The notes: generated by a model not told the origin, from the sequence alone. A stretch of DNA of 64,000 bases from AP-15 sp963799085 (GCA_963799085.1 CAWCWA010000001.1:186001-250000), one strand, 5' to 3'; shown: positions 1 through 9,079, counted from the first letter of the stretch. A program made the numbers and translations.

Positions 1-399
1 CATCCGCGGCTCGTTCATGCGAATGCCGACCCGGTAGCAGGTGACGCGCGGCTGCGTCACTTCGAACAGAGCGCCGCCGATCCGGTAGTGATCGCCGACG
101 CAGACTTCGTCGTCGGGCAGGCCGTCAACGGTGAAATTCTCCCCGAACTGTCCATGGATGAAGTCGCTCCGGCCGAACTGGCTCTGCCAATAGGCGTAGG
201 ACTGGATCTGGTAGACGAAGACCGCCCGATGCTCGCCGCCATGCCCGGCCAAATCCCCCTGGCCGTCGCCGTCGATGTTGAGCCGCCGCGCCACGCGCCG
301 GCCCTCGATGGGCGTCTTCCAGACGGCAGTGTGAACGGTTTTCCCCTGCCACTCGATGTCGCGCGGCATACCCACATTGACCGACAGTAAGCGCGCCAT
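1..399 (-). CDS. MOSC domain protein (3' end outside window)
   Basis: The protein starts MARLLSVNVGMP and runs 133 residues leftward to the window edge without a stop, so the C-terminus is missing. It reads as a YiiM-like MOSC protein: a GENF motif follows 'HGQF', and a conserved cysteine lies in 'VTCYRVGIR'. MOSC domains bind sulfur or a molybdenum cofactor and are found in molybdenum-dependent detoxification enzymes. The ATG at 397-399 has a GGGAGA ribosome site upstream. No partner gene is visible; the IS element begins about 110 bases upstream. The family call is firm, the substrate is unknown. Confidence 0.8.
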   Translation of the reverse strand, partial: MARLLSVNVGMPRDIEWQGKTVHTAVWKTPIEGRRVARRLNIDGDGQGDLAGHGGEHRAVFVYQIQSYAYWQSQFGRSDFIHGQFGENFTVDGLPDDEVCVGDHYRIGGALFEVTQPRVTCYRVGIRMNEPRM

Positions 400-508
400 C
401 GCTCTGTTCTCCCAAATCGCACCATGACGGTAGATCCGATCCGTCCCCGGGGGAACGCCGCCGCGACGCCTGAGCGGGAGGAACAGACCGCCGATTAAGG
501 TCGTCCTT

Positions 509-528
509 TTTACCATCGAGCTTCAGCC
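509..528 (+). repeat. Left terminal inverted repeat of IS1595 element
   Basis: The first 11 bases (tttaccatcga) are identical to the inverted right end; positions 15-19 also match. It overlaps the transposase stop codon at 510-512. Confidence 0.75.
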
Positions 529-1491
529 AATTTAAGGAGGCGATAGGGCATGGGCGGGGTTGTTGCTGCGGCGACGGCGAGGCGCTGATGGATCGTCCTC
601 AGGACAAAACGGCGATTGAAGCGCCAGGCGAAGGCGCCGAGGTAGCGTGGCAGATGCTTGGCGGCGACGGCGCGGTGCGTGGCGAGGAGGCTGTTCTTGA
701 TGTTGGCGAGCATGGTGTTCGCCCAGCGGAAGGCAGGGTGGCGGGCGCTGGCGCGGTCGGTGCCGGTGACGTGGCATTCATGAACGATGCCGGGCTGCTC
801 GGCGATGCAGCGAAACCACTGGCCGCCGTCGCTGACGATGGTGGTTCCCGCCTCGACATTCGTGTGTGCACAGCCGTTTGGTTTCGACCGTCTGGAACCC
901 GCGTACGACCTGGAGGCGGGTGTGCAGCGGCCGTCCGTCCGAGGTGGTCTCAACCGCGATGATGAAGGGCGTATGTCCGCGCCGGCCGCGGCCGGTGCCT
1001 TCGCCGGTTCGTTCGCCGCCAATATAGGCGTCGTCGATCTCGATCCGCGGCCCGGCGGCGCCGAGCTTGTAGCGCCGGTTTCGCTCGAGCATCGCCTGCA
1101 TCAGCTTGTGCTGCATCCGCCAGGCGGCGTTGGTCGAGATCCCGAGCCGCCGGCCCAGTTCGATGTTGGACAGGCCCTTCTTGCCCTGGGCGAGCAGGTG
1201 CATGGCACGAAACCACACCCGCATCGGCAGCTTGGTGCCCTGCAGGACGGTGCCGGCGATCAGCGACACCTGGTAGCGGCAGCGACGGCACTGCAGTAGT
1301 TGCCGACCACGAATTTCGCAATATGCTGCTCCGGCGCACCGCGGACACTTGAAGCCCTCAGGCCAACGCCAAGCGAACCACGCCGTCCGGCAGGCCTCCT
1401 CGTTCGGGTAGAACTGCTCGAACGCATCATCCAAGAGCCCCTTCTGGTGTTGCAGGCGGTTGCAAGGCATCGGCTTGATCCTGAAATTCAT
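510..1491 (-). pseudogene. IS1595-family transposase, one frameshift
   Basis: This encodes the DDE transposase of the element. The N-terminal part (from MNFRIKPMPCNR) carries a zinc ribbon with CPRC and CRRC pairs, followed by the ISXO2-like catalytic domain with 'IEIDDAYIGGER' and, after the frameshift, 'TIVSDGGQWF' and 'ANTMLANIKNSL'. The frame changes near codon 200. Deleting the t at 891 restores a continuous reading (GFQRSKPNGCAHTN), so the break may be a sequence artefact like many others in this window. If it is real, the copy is dead. About 327 residues, normal for the family. Confidence 0.85.
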
Positions 1492-1526
1492 CGCGATTTC
1501 AGGAAGATAATACCACCACCATGGCT

Positions 1527-1546
1527 AGCTGAGCGTCGATGGTAAA
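1527..1546 (-). repeat. Right terminal inverted repeat of IS1595 element
   Basis: Read on the minus strand it begins tttaccatcga and pairs with the left end at 16 of 20 positions. GMC oxidoreductase coding sequence starts immediately outside it. Confidence 0.75.
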
Positions 1547-2370
1547 CGGGAGGGCGTTAACTTCAACGGCGTGGGCGGCAGCACCGTGATGTACACGGCG
1601 CATTTCCCGCGCCTCCATCCTTCCGACTTCCGCGTGAAGAGCCTCGATGACGTGGCGGAGGACTGGCCGATCGATTACGACACGCTGGCGCCATTTTTCG
1701 CCGAGAACGACCGGATGATGGGAGTCTCCGGCCTTGCCGGCGATCCCGGCGTGCCGCCGCGGGACCCGCCGCTGCCGCTTGACCGCTCCGGCACTATGCT
1801 GGCGAAGGCGATGAACCGGCTCGGCTGGCACTGGTGGCCGTCCGATACCACGGTCGCGACAGTGGACTACGAGGGCCGCGCGCGCTGCATCAATCTGGGC
1901 CATTGCACACCCGCCTGCGCGCAGGGGCGAAGGCGAGCACGGACATCACCTACTGGCCCGCGGCGCGGCGGGCCGGCGTCGCACTGCGCACGCATTGCCG
2001 GGTGCGCGAGATCACGACGAACGAGCACGGCATGGCCGCTGGCGTCGTCTATTACGACGAAGACGGGATCGAGCAGTTTCAAGCCGCCGAGGTGGTCGTG
2101 CTCGCCTGCAACGGCGTCGGCACGCCGCGGCTGCTGCTGAATTCGCCCTCCGGGCGGTTCCCGAACGGGCTCGCCAATTCCGGCGGATTGGTCGGCAAGA
2201 ACCTGATGTTCCACTCCTACGCGCAGATCTATGGCTATGTCGACGAGCCGACCGACAGCAACCGCGCGCCGCCGACCTGCCTGTGGAGCAAGGAGTTCTA
2301 CGAAACCGATCCGTCGCGCGGCTTCGCGCGCGGTTACACGTTCCAGTTCGGCCGCGGCGTCGGGCCGGTG
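1547..2370 (+). pseudogene. GMC oxidoreductase, internal fragment
   Basis: The reading begins inside the protein (NFNGVGGSTVMYTAHFPR), so the FAD-binding N-terminus is missing, cut off at the IS end. It continues through 'CTPACAQGAKASTDITYWP' to 'RGVGPV' and then stops abruptly at 2370, where unrelated minus-strand sequence begins. The closest family type is the gluconate/glucose-dehydrogenase-like GMC flavoproteins. One base is missing near 1920/1921; supplying it joins the two frames (CTPACA to GAKASTD). Only about 275 of an expected 550 residues remain, so it cannot be a working enzyme as shown. Confidence 0.8.
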
Positions 2371-2690
2371 TAGTAGCCTTGGCGGTTGAGGAAGGCGCCG
2401 ACCCATCCCGAGAGGTGCCGGTTGATGAACTCGTAGCAAATGTCGAGTTGCTTGCCTTCAACGTGGGTCGGCATGCCAAGCCCGGCCGCCCAGCCGCGGT
2501 AGCCTTCTTTCAGCGCGCTTCACGACGTCGTCGGAGACGCGCAAGGTGTACTGCACACTGAAGCCGATATCCGCCTTGCACTTGTCGGCCAGTTCCTTGA
2601 ACTGATTGACCCCAGTGCCGGCAATGCGCAGCGTGACCGCTCCGTGGCATGAGGGGACCATGACAAAATACGGCAAAAGCATCACCCGGC
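2371..2690 (-). pseudogene. ABC solute-binding protein, two joined fragments
   Basis: Read leftward, the first piece (about 2690-2521) is the N-terminal region of a PotD-like periplasmic binding protein (LRIAGTGVNQFKELADKC, then VSDDVV). The second piece (2520-2371) is from near the C-terminus of the same kind of protein (LKEGYRGWAAGLGMPTHVEG to LNRQGYY). About 200 residues that normally lie between them are absent. It is fused upstream to the AtzD-like gene without its own start and runs downstream into the GMC fragment. The three joins fall at 2690/2691, 2520/2521 and 2370/2371. It is either a deletion scar or a corrupted stretch. Confidence 0.7.
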
Positions 2691-3633
2691 GTCGGATGTG
2701 GCGGGCGCCCCGGATCGTGCCGCCGCGCGAGGCCTCGGCTTTAGCCAGGACCGCCTCGATCCGTGTCGCGTCCACTGCGTCGAGCTGGCCTGCGGCGGAA
2801 AAGCCGAGCTCCTGCAGCACCCCGGCGACGACGGGCAAATCGATGGCGTCGCGCATGACACCGTGGGCGATCATCCGATCGCCCGACCACGAGGCGCTGT
2901 TGCCGAGCACCACAACGTCATTGTGCATCAGTTCGATCCCGGCCGAGCTGCTTGCGCGCCCGGACCAAAGTCCGAAATCCCGGCCGATCGCGCCGTTGTC
3001 CAACGACGCCCCCTCGACTTCGCCGAGCGCGAGCGCGACGCCGAGTGCCGCCGCTCCGCGCGACAACCCCATCGAGGCATAGGTGTCCGCCGTCGCTGCC
3101 GGCACGCCGCGCGACGCTGCCTCTGCGATCCGTTCGCTGGTCATTAACGGGCATTTGACCTGGACCCAATGCACCTCGGCCGGATCGGCGATCAGCGCGC
3201 GCTGCATAGCGGCGCGTACGGCAGCCGCCGTGGCAACGGCCTGAGAGACACGGCCAATTTCCTCCGGGCGCAACGGGTCGGACCGCGCAGTGCCGATCGC
3301 CAGCGCCTTTTGACCGGGGTGCGGCGCGCCGCCCGACCGCGCGGCGAAAACCAGGAAATGCGGTGACAGGCCGCCTTCGGTGCCGCCCGACATCACCATC
3401 GCAATTCGCTCGGAAACCACCTCTGCAGCGATGCCGAGATGCTGCGCCAAGGCCGCCGAGACCACGGTCAGCGCATAGCCGCGGGAAAAGTCGTTGACGC
3501 AGCCATTGCCCTCGGTCTTGCCGAAGATCGCGACGATTTCTCCGGCGGCCAGCACTCCTTGCTCGATCAGCCCGAGGATCCCTGACGCATCGCCCGGATC
3601 GCGCATCGGCACGCGGTGCACATGGCATTCCAT
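2691..3633 (-). pseudogene. Cyanuric acid/barbiturate ring-opening hydrolase, C-terminus lost
   Basis: It belongs to the AtzD/barbiturase family, which opens cyanuric acid or barbiturate rings with three Ser-Lys pairs. Visible landmarks are GKTEGNGCVND (first Lys), MSGGTEG (first Ser), VQVKCPL (second Lys) and LAKAEASRGG (third Lys). The family has about 360 residues; here it ends after 'RGARHIR' near residue 312 and continues in frame into the binding-protein fragment, so the third catalytic Ser region is missing. Start ATG is at 3631-3633, 18 bases after the upstream deacetylase stop, suggesting an operon. As shown it should be inactive. Confidence 0.8.
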
Positions 3634-3651
3634 GGCGCGAACTCCCCGGGC

Positions 3652-4589
3652 CTAGCCGCCTCCGCTGAAGGGATGGGTCGCCATCCAATGTCGCGCGATG
3701 TCGATGCGCCGGGTGATCCAGACCCGTTCGTGCCCCATGGCGTAATCAAGAAAGCGCTCGAGCGCCGCCGTTCGCCCGGGACGCCCGGAGAGCCGGCAGT
3801 GAAGCCCTACCGACATCATGCGCGGTCGGGTCGAACCCTCGCGATAAAGCACGTCAAACAAGTCTTTCAGGTAGGCGAAGAACTGGCCGCCCGAGTTGAA
3901 CCCCTGTGGCGTGGCGAAGCGCATGTCGTTCGCATCGAGGGTGTAGGGGACGATCAGCTGCGGCGTTCCCGTGGTCATGTCCCAATAGGGCAGATCGTCG
4001 GCGTAGCTGTCGGCGTTGTAGACAAAACCGCCCTCCTCGGCCACGAGGCGGCGGGTGTTCGGACTGCAGCGGCCCTGATACCAGCCGAGCGGTCGGCTTC
4101 CGGTCGTCCGGGTGTGGATCTCCACCGCCTTGGCGAGATGCTCGCGTTCCACCGCTTCGGCGACGTACTGGTAGTCGATCCAGCGATAACCGTGGGTCGC
4201 CATTTCCCAGCCGGCGTCCATCATCGCCGCGACCGCCGGCGGGTTGCGTTCGAGCGCCATCGCCACCGCATAGACGGTCACCGGAAGGTTGCGCTCGGTG
4301 AAGGTGCGGTAAAGTCGCCAGAAACCGGCGCGGCTGCCGTACTCATATCGCGGCTGCCGTACTCATATAATGACTCGATGTTCATGTTGCGCATGCCGAG
4401 TGTGGGCTGCGCGCCGATCGATTCCGACAAAAAGGCCTCGGCGCTCGGATCGCCGTGCAGGATCGCGTTCTCCGCACCCTCCTCGTAATTGATCACGAAC
4501 TGCAATGCGATGCGGGCCTCATCCGGCCATTGCGCATGCGGCGGCTCGGCGCCATAGCCGATCATGTCGCGCGGATAGCTGCTGATCAT
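3652..4589 (-). CDS. PuuE-type polysaccharide deacetylase-like protein, 20-bp duplication
   Basis: The protein starts MISSYPRDMIGYG with a GGAGG site eight or so bases upstream (ATG 4587-4589). It is a NodB-fold protein of the allantoinase PuuE / chitooligosaccharide deacetylase group: 'ALQFVINYEEGAE' near the start, 'MATHGYRWIDY', 'WYQGRCSPNTRRL' and 'MSVGLHCRLSGRPGR'. Such proteins act on allantoin or related amides, often in purine or pyrimidine breakdown, and the AtzD-like gene lies directly downstream. A 20-bp tandem duplication at 4329-4368 shifts the frame around residue 80; removing one copy gives an unbroken protein (LYEYGSRAGFWRLYRTFTER). The specific substrate cannot be read from sequence. 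Confidence 0.8.
4329..4368. repeat. 20-bp tandem duplication inside puuE-like gene
   Basis: Two identical 20-bp units (cgcggctgccgtactcatat) lie head to tail. One copy restores the reading frame, so the second is a recent or artefactual insertion. Confidence 0.9.
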
Positions 4590-4739
4590 CAGTGTCCTCC
4601 CGCACACGACTGACGATCATGCATTCCTCGGACCGGGGCAGCCTGACATACCGCTGAGCGTCGTGAGTTTGAGAGATTGCCTATGGAGAGGGCAATTATT
4701 TCGCCGTGCCTCTTTCGTAGACGGATGCCGGCGAGCATT

Positions 4740-5153
4740 TCAGATCGCCTCGAAAGCGATCGGCTGCGCACCCTGCCACAGGGTCAACCGGCCGAGTTCC
4801 GGCAAATGCCCCGCCCCCGCGACGATCGTCATGAAGTGGTTGCCTGCGAGCTGTCCGACTTTGCTCGCGAAACGGACGCTGCCATAGCCGAGCAGCATCT
4901 CGGTCTCGCTGATGCCGCCGGGGTGAAGGAGCAGCTGACCCGGCGCCGGATAGCTTGTCGCGTTCTCGTAACCGAGGCCGAGATCAAGATCGCCAAGCGG
5001 GATCCAGCACGCTTCGCCGCTCCACCGCACATGGATTAGACGCGCTCGGAACGGCAGCATGCCGGTGAACCTGGCGCAGGTTTGCGGCGCCGCGGCGCTC
5101 TCGAACCGAGCCGTAAAGGCGAAGGAGCCGGCGGTAATGCGAATATCGGTCAC
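4740..5153 (-). CDS. DUF3830 family (cyclophilin-like) protein
   Basis: A 137-residue protein resembling DUF3830, a small cyclophilin-like family without a proven function. Recognisable parts are 'TARFESAAAPQTCARFTGMLPF', 'HPGGISETEMLLGYG' and 'GNHFMTIVAGAGHL'. Members often sit with amidohydrolases, and the context here (ring-opening hydrolase and deacetylase downstream on the same strand) agrees. The start used is a GTG at 5151-5153; its ribosome site is weak, so a different start is possible. No membrane segment or signal peptide is visible. Confidence 0.65.
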   Translation of the reverse strand: MTDIRITAGSFAFTARFESAAAPQTCARFTGMLPFRARLIHVRWSGEACWIPLGDLDLGLGYENATSYPAPGQLLLHPGGISETEMLLGYGSVRFASKVGQLAGNHFMTIVAGAGHLPELGRLTLWQGAQPIAFEAI

Positions 5154-5280
5154 GATTTCACGCCATGAAGGGGGAAGGACTTGCGACGATTATGCCGAAA
5201 GGCCGGCTTGCATCGATCGGTCCCGGGCTGGCACGACGCATGCTGTCTTGTCATACTGTCGCAGACCCGCTCCGCCACCG

Positions 5281-6231
5281 ATGCGTTACTCCGGCATGAC
5301 ATACCAGACGATGGAAACGTCCGATACCGCCGCTCCGGGCGGGGGGATGCCGGCGCGGCTTCTCGCGGCGGAGGCGCTGCAGGCGTTGTCGCGCCGGTCT
5401 GATTTGCGAGGGAGCCTGCAATTTGGAGCGCATGTCGCGTGCATCATGGCGACGGCGCTGCTGGTCTGGTTGGTCTCTCCCTACTGGTACCTGCTGATCC
5501 CGGCGATGGCGTTGCATGGCGTTACGATCGTCACGATGTTCGCGCCGATGCACGAATGCGTGCACCGAACGGCCTTTGCGTCGCGGTCCGCGAATGACCT
5601 GGTGGGGTGGATCGCCGGCGTGCTGAGCTTTTACAATTCGACGTTCTACCGTCATTTCCACGCCTGGCATCACCGCTACACGCAAGACCCGGCGCGGGAC
5701 CCGGAGCTAATCAACCCGAAGGCGCGAAGCCGGTCGGAATATCTCAAAGAAATCAGCGGCGCTAATTTTTGGCTGCGCCGGGCGATCGACTACCCGCGCC
5801 TTGCCTTTGGCCGCGCCCGTGAACTGCATTTTATTCCTGAAAATGCGAGACGATCGATCGCGCTGTCGATGTCCATGCAGTTGCTGATCTATATCGCGGC
5901 GGCGGCGTCGATCGCGTTCGGTTCTTACGCGGCGCTCCTCTACTGGTTCCTGCCGGTGCTGCTGGCGCAGCCGTTTCTGCGCGCCCTGTTGATCGTCGAG
6001 CACACCGGATGCAGCCAGGATCGCAATGGGCTGACCAATACGCGCACGACTTTGACCGGGCTTCCGATCCGTATGCTGATGTGGAACATGCCCTACCATG
6101 CCGAGCACCATCTGTATCCGGCGGTGCCGTTTCATCGTCTGCCGGCACTCCACCTCGAGATCCGCGACAGGCTGGCGCACATCGCGCCGGGCTACTGGGC
6201 GGCAAACCGGAGCGTGATTTCCTCCCTCTGA
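5281..6231 (+). CDS. Membrane fatty acid desaturase/hydroxylase
   Basis: An integral membrane di-iron enzyme with the three histidine boxes of the desaturase superfamily: HECVH, HAWHH and HAEHH. Hydrophobic segments flank them (for example ACIMATALLVWLVS and LLIYIAAAASIAF). Members introduce double bonds or hydroxyl groups into lipids or carotenoids using O2. The start is uncertain: ATG codons at 5281, 5296 and 5311 are all possible and none has a strong ribosome site; upstream in-frame sequence has no family similarity. Roughly 305-316 residues. It stands alone between opposite-strand DUF3830 and a transferase gene. Confidence 0.8.
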   Translation: MRYSGMTYQTMETSDTAAPGGGMPARLLAAEALQALSRRSDLRGSLQFGAHVACIMATALLVWLVSPYWYLLIPAMALHGVTIVTMFAPMHECVHRTAFASRSANDLVGWIAGVLSFYNSTFYRHFHAWHHRYTQDPARDPELINPKARSRSEYLKEISGANFWLRRAIDYPRLAFGRARELHFIPENARRSIALSMSMQLLIYIAAAASIAFGSYAALLYWFLPVLLAQPFLRALLIVEHTGCSQDRNGLTNTRTTLTGLPIRMLMWNMPYHAEHHLYPAVPFHRLPALHLEIRDRLAHIAPGYWAANRSVISSL

Positions 6232-6302
6232 GGCGCAAGGCGCGCCCAACGGCCGGCCTGTCGTGTAAGATGAGACCGTAATCCCCATTTGGAGTCCCAG
6301 GA

Positions 6303-7175
6303 ATGACCGACACGCCCGAATACGCGCCGCCCAAGGTTTGGACTTGGAACAAGCCGAGCGGCGGCAGGTTCGCCAACATCAACCGCCCGATCGCGGGTTC
6401 CACGCACGAGAAGGAATTGCCGCTCGGCAAGCACCCGCTGCAGCTCTACTCGCTCGGCACGCCGAACGGGGTCAAGGTCACGATCATGCTCGAGGAGCTC
6501 TTGGCCCGCGGCCATAAGGGCGCGGAGTACGACGCCTGGCTGATCAAGATCGGCGACGGCGACCAGTTCGGCAGCGGCTTTGTCGCGATCAACCCGAACT
6601 CGAAGATCCCGGCGTTGGTCGACCGCAGCGGCCCCAAGCCGATCCGCATTTTCGAGACCGGCGCGATCCTGATGCATCTCGCCGAGAAATTCGGCGAATT
6701 TCTCCCGACGGAGGCCGCAGCGCGCGCCGAATGCCTGTCGTGGCTGTTCTGGCAGATGGGCAGCACGCCTTATGTCGGCGGCGGCTTTGGCCATTTCTAC
6801 GCCTACGCGCCGGTCAAGATCGAATACGCGATCGACCGGTTCACGATGGAGACGAAGCGCCTGCTCGATGTCCTCGACCGCCGGCTGGCGGAGAGCCAGT
6901 ACGTCGCGGGTCCCGATTACACGATCGCCGACATCGCGATCTTCCCGTGGTATGGCGGGCTGGCGAAGTTCAACCAGTACGGGGCGGCCGAGTTCCTCGC
7001 GGTCCACGAGTACAAGAACGTCCAGCGCTGGGCCGACACGCTCCTCGAACGGCCGGCCGTCCGCCGCGGGCGCATGGTCAACCGGCTTTCGGGCGACCCC
7101 TCGGAGCAATTGCACGAGCGCCACGACGCCAGCGATTTCGACACCAAGACGGCGGACAAGCTCGCCGCCAACTGA
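6303..7175 (+). CDS. yghU: YghU-like glutathione-dependent disulfide-bond oxidoreductase
   Basis: A 290-residue glutathione transferase-fold protein matching the YghU subgroup in length and motifs: 'WTWNKPSGGRFANINRPIAG' at the start, a thioredoxin-like domain with 'LYSLGTPNGVKVTIMLEE', 'NPNSKIPALVD' and 'ESGAIL'-type 'ETGAILMHLA', then the all-helical domain with 'YVAGPDYTIADIAIFPWYG'. YghU binds two glutathiones and reduces disulfides or organic hydroperoxides in the cytoplasm. ATG at 6303 follows a GGAGTCCCAGGA ribosome region. It is monocistronic here. Confidence 0.9.
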   Translation: MTDTPEYAPPKVWTWNKPSGGRFANINRPIAGSTHEKELPLGKHPLQLYSLGTPNGVKVTIMLEELLARGHKGAEYDAWLIKIGDGDQFGSGFVAINPNSKIPALVDRSGPKPIRIFETGAILMHLAEKFGEFLPTEAAARAECLSWLFWQMGSTPYVGGGFGHFYAYAPVKIEYAIDRFTMETKRLLDVLDRRLAESQYVAGPDYTIADIAIFPWYGGLAKFNQYGAAEFLAVHEYKNVQRWADTLLERPAVRRGRMVNRLSGDPSEQLHERHDASDFDTKTADKLAAN

Positions 7176-7236
7176 GCACGACTGATCTCAGCGGGATCGC
7201 GCCGGTGGGCAAACTATCGGCGCGACCCCGCGCGCT

Positions 7237-8205
7237 TTAGTGGTCAAAGCCGAAGAGCGCCTGCGCGTTGTGGTGCAGGATCTTGTCGGTATCGGATGTC
7301 GCCAGTCCCAGCCGCTCGATGTAGGCGAAGGTCTCCTTATAGGCTTCGTAATCCTGCAATACCGGGTAGTCGCTGCCGGTCACCAGATGGTCGGCGCCAA
7401 AGGCTTCGAGCGCACAGAGGAACGCCGGCTTCGAGCCGTAGCACACGGTGTCATAATAGAATTTCTTGGCGGTCACACTCGGCGCCTCGGCGAGGTTCGG
7501 ATGGCCGCCCGGGTTCTGGCCCTGCTTGTCGAGGCGGTTCATCAGCATCGGGATCGGCCCGCCCAGATGCGGCACGATGAACTTGATGTTCGGATAGCGG
7601 TACGGGATCTGCTTGGCGATCATATGCAGGACGAAAGTCGCGTCCTCGAGCGAGGTGCCGACCGACGCGCGGAACTTGTAATCGACGATAAAGGGCGAAC
7701 AGATCCCGGTTCCGGCCGGATGCACGAACAACACCGCGCCCCGCCGGTTCATCTCGGCGTAGATCGGCTCGAACTCGGTTTCGGCGATCGACCGGCCGAG
7801 GCAGATGATGTTCATGTTGACGCCGACGCAGCCGAGTTCGTCGAAGCCGCGCTCCATCTCCTTCAATGCCGCGTCGATGTGCGGCAACGGCAGCATGACA
7901 TAGGAACTGATGCGGTCGGGGAAGCGGTGCGCAAACTCGGCATAGGCGTCGTTTAGCATCTTGACCGCGGTCACGCATTCCGCCTCGTCGGGGAGGTAGG
8001 GCGGATGGTTCGGCGACAGGACCTGTCTTCCGACACCGGCGTCATCCATCAGCGTGAACCGGCCCTCGATGTCCTCGGCCGAATCCGAGAACGGGTGCAA
8101 TGCCATCCCGCGCTTGACCGGCAGATGGGTCGGCGAGGCAAACCGGTCACCCATAAACCGGCTGAAATTCTTCGGCGTATAATGCGCGTGCACATCGCAG
8201 ATCAT
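7237..8205 (-). CDS. Amidohydrolase family protein (ACMSD-like)
   Basis: A 322-residue TIM-barrel metal hydrolase of the amidohydrolase-2 group that includes aminocarboxymuconate-semialdehyde decarboxylase. Metal ligands are visible: HAH in 'CDVHAHYTP' near the N-terminus, H in 'LFVHPAGTG', H in 'FIVPHLGGPIP', and D in 'HLVTGSDYPVL'. The family decarboxylates or hydrolyses aromatic-ring-derived acids. The gene is isolated, with convergent yghU downstream. The substrate is not determinable. Confidence 0.8.
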   Translation of the reverse strand: MICDVHAHYTPKNFSRFMGDRFASPTHLPVKRGMALHPFSDSAEDIEGRFTLMDDAGVGRQVLSPNHPPYLPDEAECVTAVKMLNDAYAEFAHRFPDRISSYVMLPLPHIDAALKEMERGFDELGCVGVNMNIICLGRSIAETEFEPIYAEMNRRGAVLFVHPAGTGICSPFIVDYKFRASVGTSLEDATFVLHMIAKQIPYRYPNIKFIVPHLGGPIPMLMNRLDKQGQNPGGHPNLAEAPSVTAKKFYYDTVCYGSKPAFLCALEAFGADHLVTGSDYPVLQDYEAYKETFAYIERLGLATSDTDKILHHNAQALFGFDH

Positions 8206-8387
8206 CTGCTGGTTCCTTCCCCCGCTGCAAACCGCTGATCCGCATCATAGCCGATAATTTTCGCCTGGCGCCGATCGACGGATCACAATCGCCCGGAGAA
8301 GCGCCCGAGAGTGAAGGCGCACGCCGCTAGCCCGCGGGATTGTCCGACCGACCCTTCGGGAAAGACCGGCCTCGCCTCCCGCCGCAT

Positions 8388-8416
8388 TTTGCTGTTTTTG
8401 CTGTTATTTGCAACGA
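8388..8416. repeat. Dispersed intergenic repeat, copy A core
   Basis: This 29-bp core is identical to 13266-13294. The similarity continues more weakly to about 8515, where both copies end near 'gtggcaatt'. It contains repeated ttgctg units and lies between genes in both places. Confidence 0.85.
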
Positions 8417-8529
8417 ATTATCAGCAAATCCTCCGTCCATAGTCCCGCTCCCATCACGCACCCCGCCAATCCCGCCGCCGACAGGCCGATTGCTATCATG
8501 CAATTGTGGCAATTTTTGCTGCACGGTTG

Positions 8530-8577
8530 CCGCACACCCGCTGCGGCTCCGCCGCGAGAAGGTTGCGCCCGGAGGTC
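8530..8577 (-). pseudogene. Relic of NmrA-like oxidoreductase gene
   Basis: These 48 bases nearly match 10522-10570, which lie inside the intact NmrA-like gene and encode 'TSGRNLLPAEPAAGVRH'. Here the reading is broken and nothing of the gene remains on either side. It is a fragment left by duplication and decay, or a recombination scar. Confidence 0.6.
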
Positions 8578-8774
8578 ACCGGCTTTGTCGCGAAAAATAT
8601 AAGCGCCGGGGTCGTTGTTTATTTTGGTTATCCAGAAGCGCACGAAGACGATGCGAGCGGGCGGTGCGGGCGGGCTCGCAGTCAACGACGCGGTCGGCGG
8701 GCTCGCGACCCCAGAGGCGTTGAATGTGTGGGGTATCGCTAGCGGGTTTGTCGTGGTCGGGGATCTGATCGGCG

Positions 8775-8864
8775 CTGGCCGCCGAGGGGGAAGCGAGGCA
8801 ACGGGCAGAGGCGCGCGCCTCCAGCGCCGAAACCTTGATCGCCTATCAAAAGCTGCAGATCGCC
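8775..8864 (+). pseudogene. IS66 transposase (TnpC) relic
   Basis: Thirty codons read LAAEGEARQRAEARASSAET followed by LIAYQKLQIA. This is the coiled-coil leader of IS66-family TnpC, which typically reads ALAAEREAR...SAEALIAHLKLQI. No zinc-finger or DDE region follows, so only a stub is left. Confidence 0.55.
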
Positions 8865-9079
8865 GGCGAGCGGGTCAGGGCGGCCGTCAGGCCTTTTTCA
8901 GCACGCGCTCGATGTCGCCTCGACGACGCCGATGCCCGCCAGCCGCCGGAAGGCAGCCTGCTGCTGAGTGCTAGCGGCACAGCTTCCCTCGCTTGAAGGA
9001 TTCGATCGACAGCCGACGAGAGTAGGTCGACGATACGTGGACTGCACCAGCAACCCCGGTCTACGAAGAGAGATGCTTC

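Larger units (their letters stand above)
509..1546. mobile_element. IS1595-family (ISXO2-like) insertion sequence
   Basis: A single transposase gene is enclosed by imperfect 20-bp terminal inverted repeats at 509-528 and 1527-1546, which match at 16 of 20 positions without gaps. The transposase stop codon lies inside the left repeat, as expected for a compact element of about 1.04 kb. IS1595 elements normally make 8-bp target duplications; the 8 bases flanking each end here do not match, so insertion was followed by rearrangement or one flank has been lost. The right end abuts the interior of a GMC oxidoreductase gene. Confidence 0.8.
8206..9079. other. Gene-free accessory stretch with remnants
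   Basis: About 870 bases without an intact gene. From left to right it contains the promoter side of the amidohydrolase, one copy of a dispersed repeat (8388-8416 core), a short relic of an NmrA-like gene (8530-8577), a relic of an IS66 transposase (8775-8864), and the ribosome site of the next gene. Reading frames here show no family similarity beyond these relics. Confidence 0.7.

Noticed and set aside
8615..8974. Glycine/Arg-rich 119-residue reading frame
   Set aside because: No ribosome site or family similarity; it overlaps the IS66 relic in another frame and has the composition of random GC-rich DNA.
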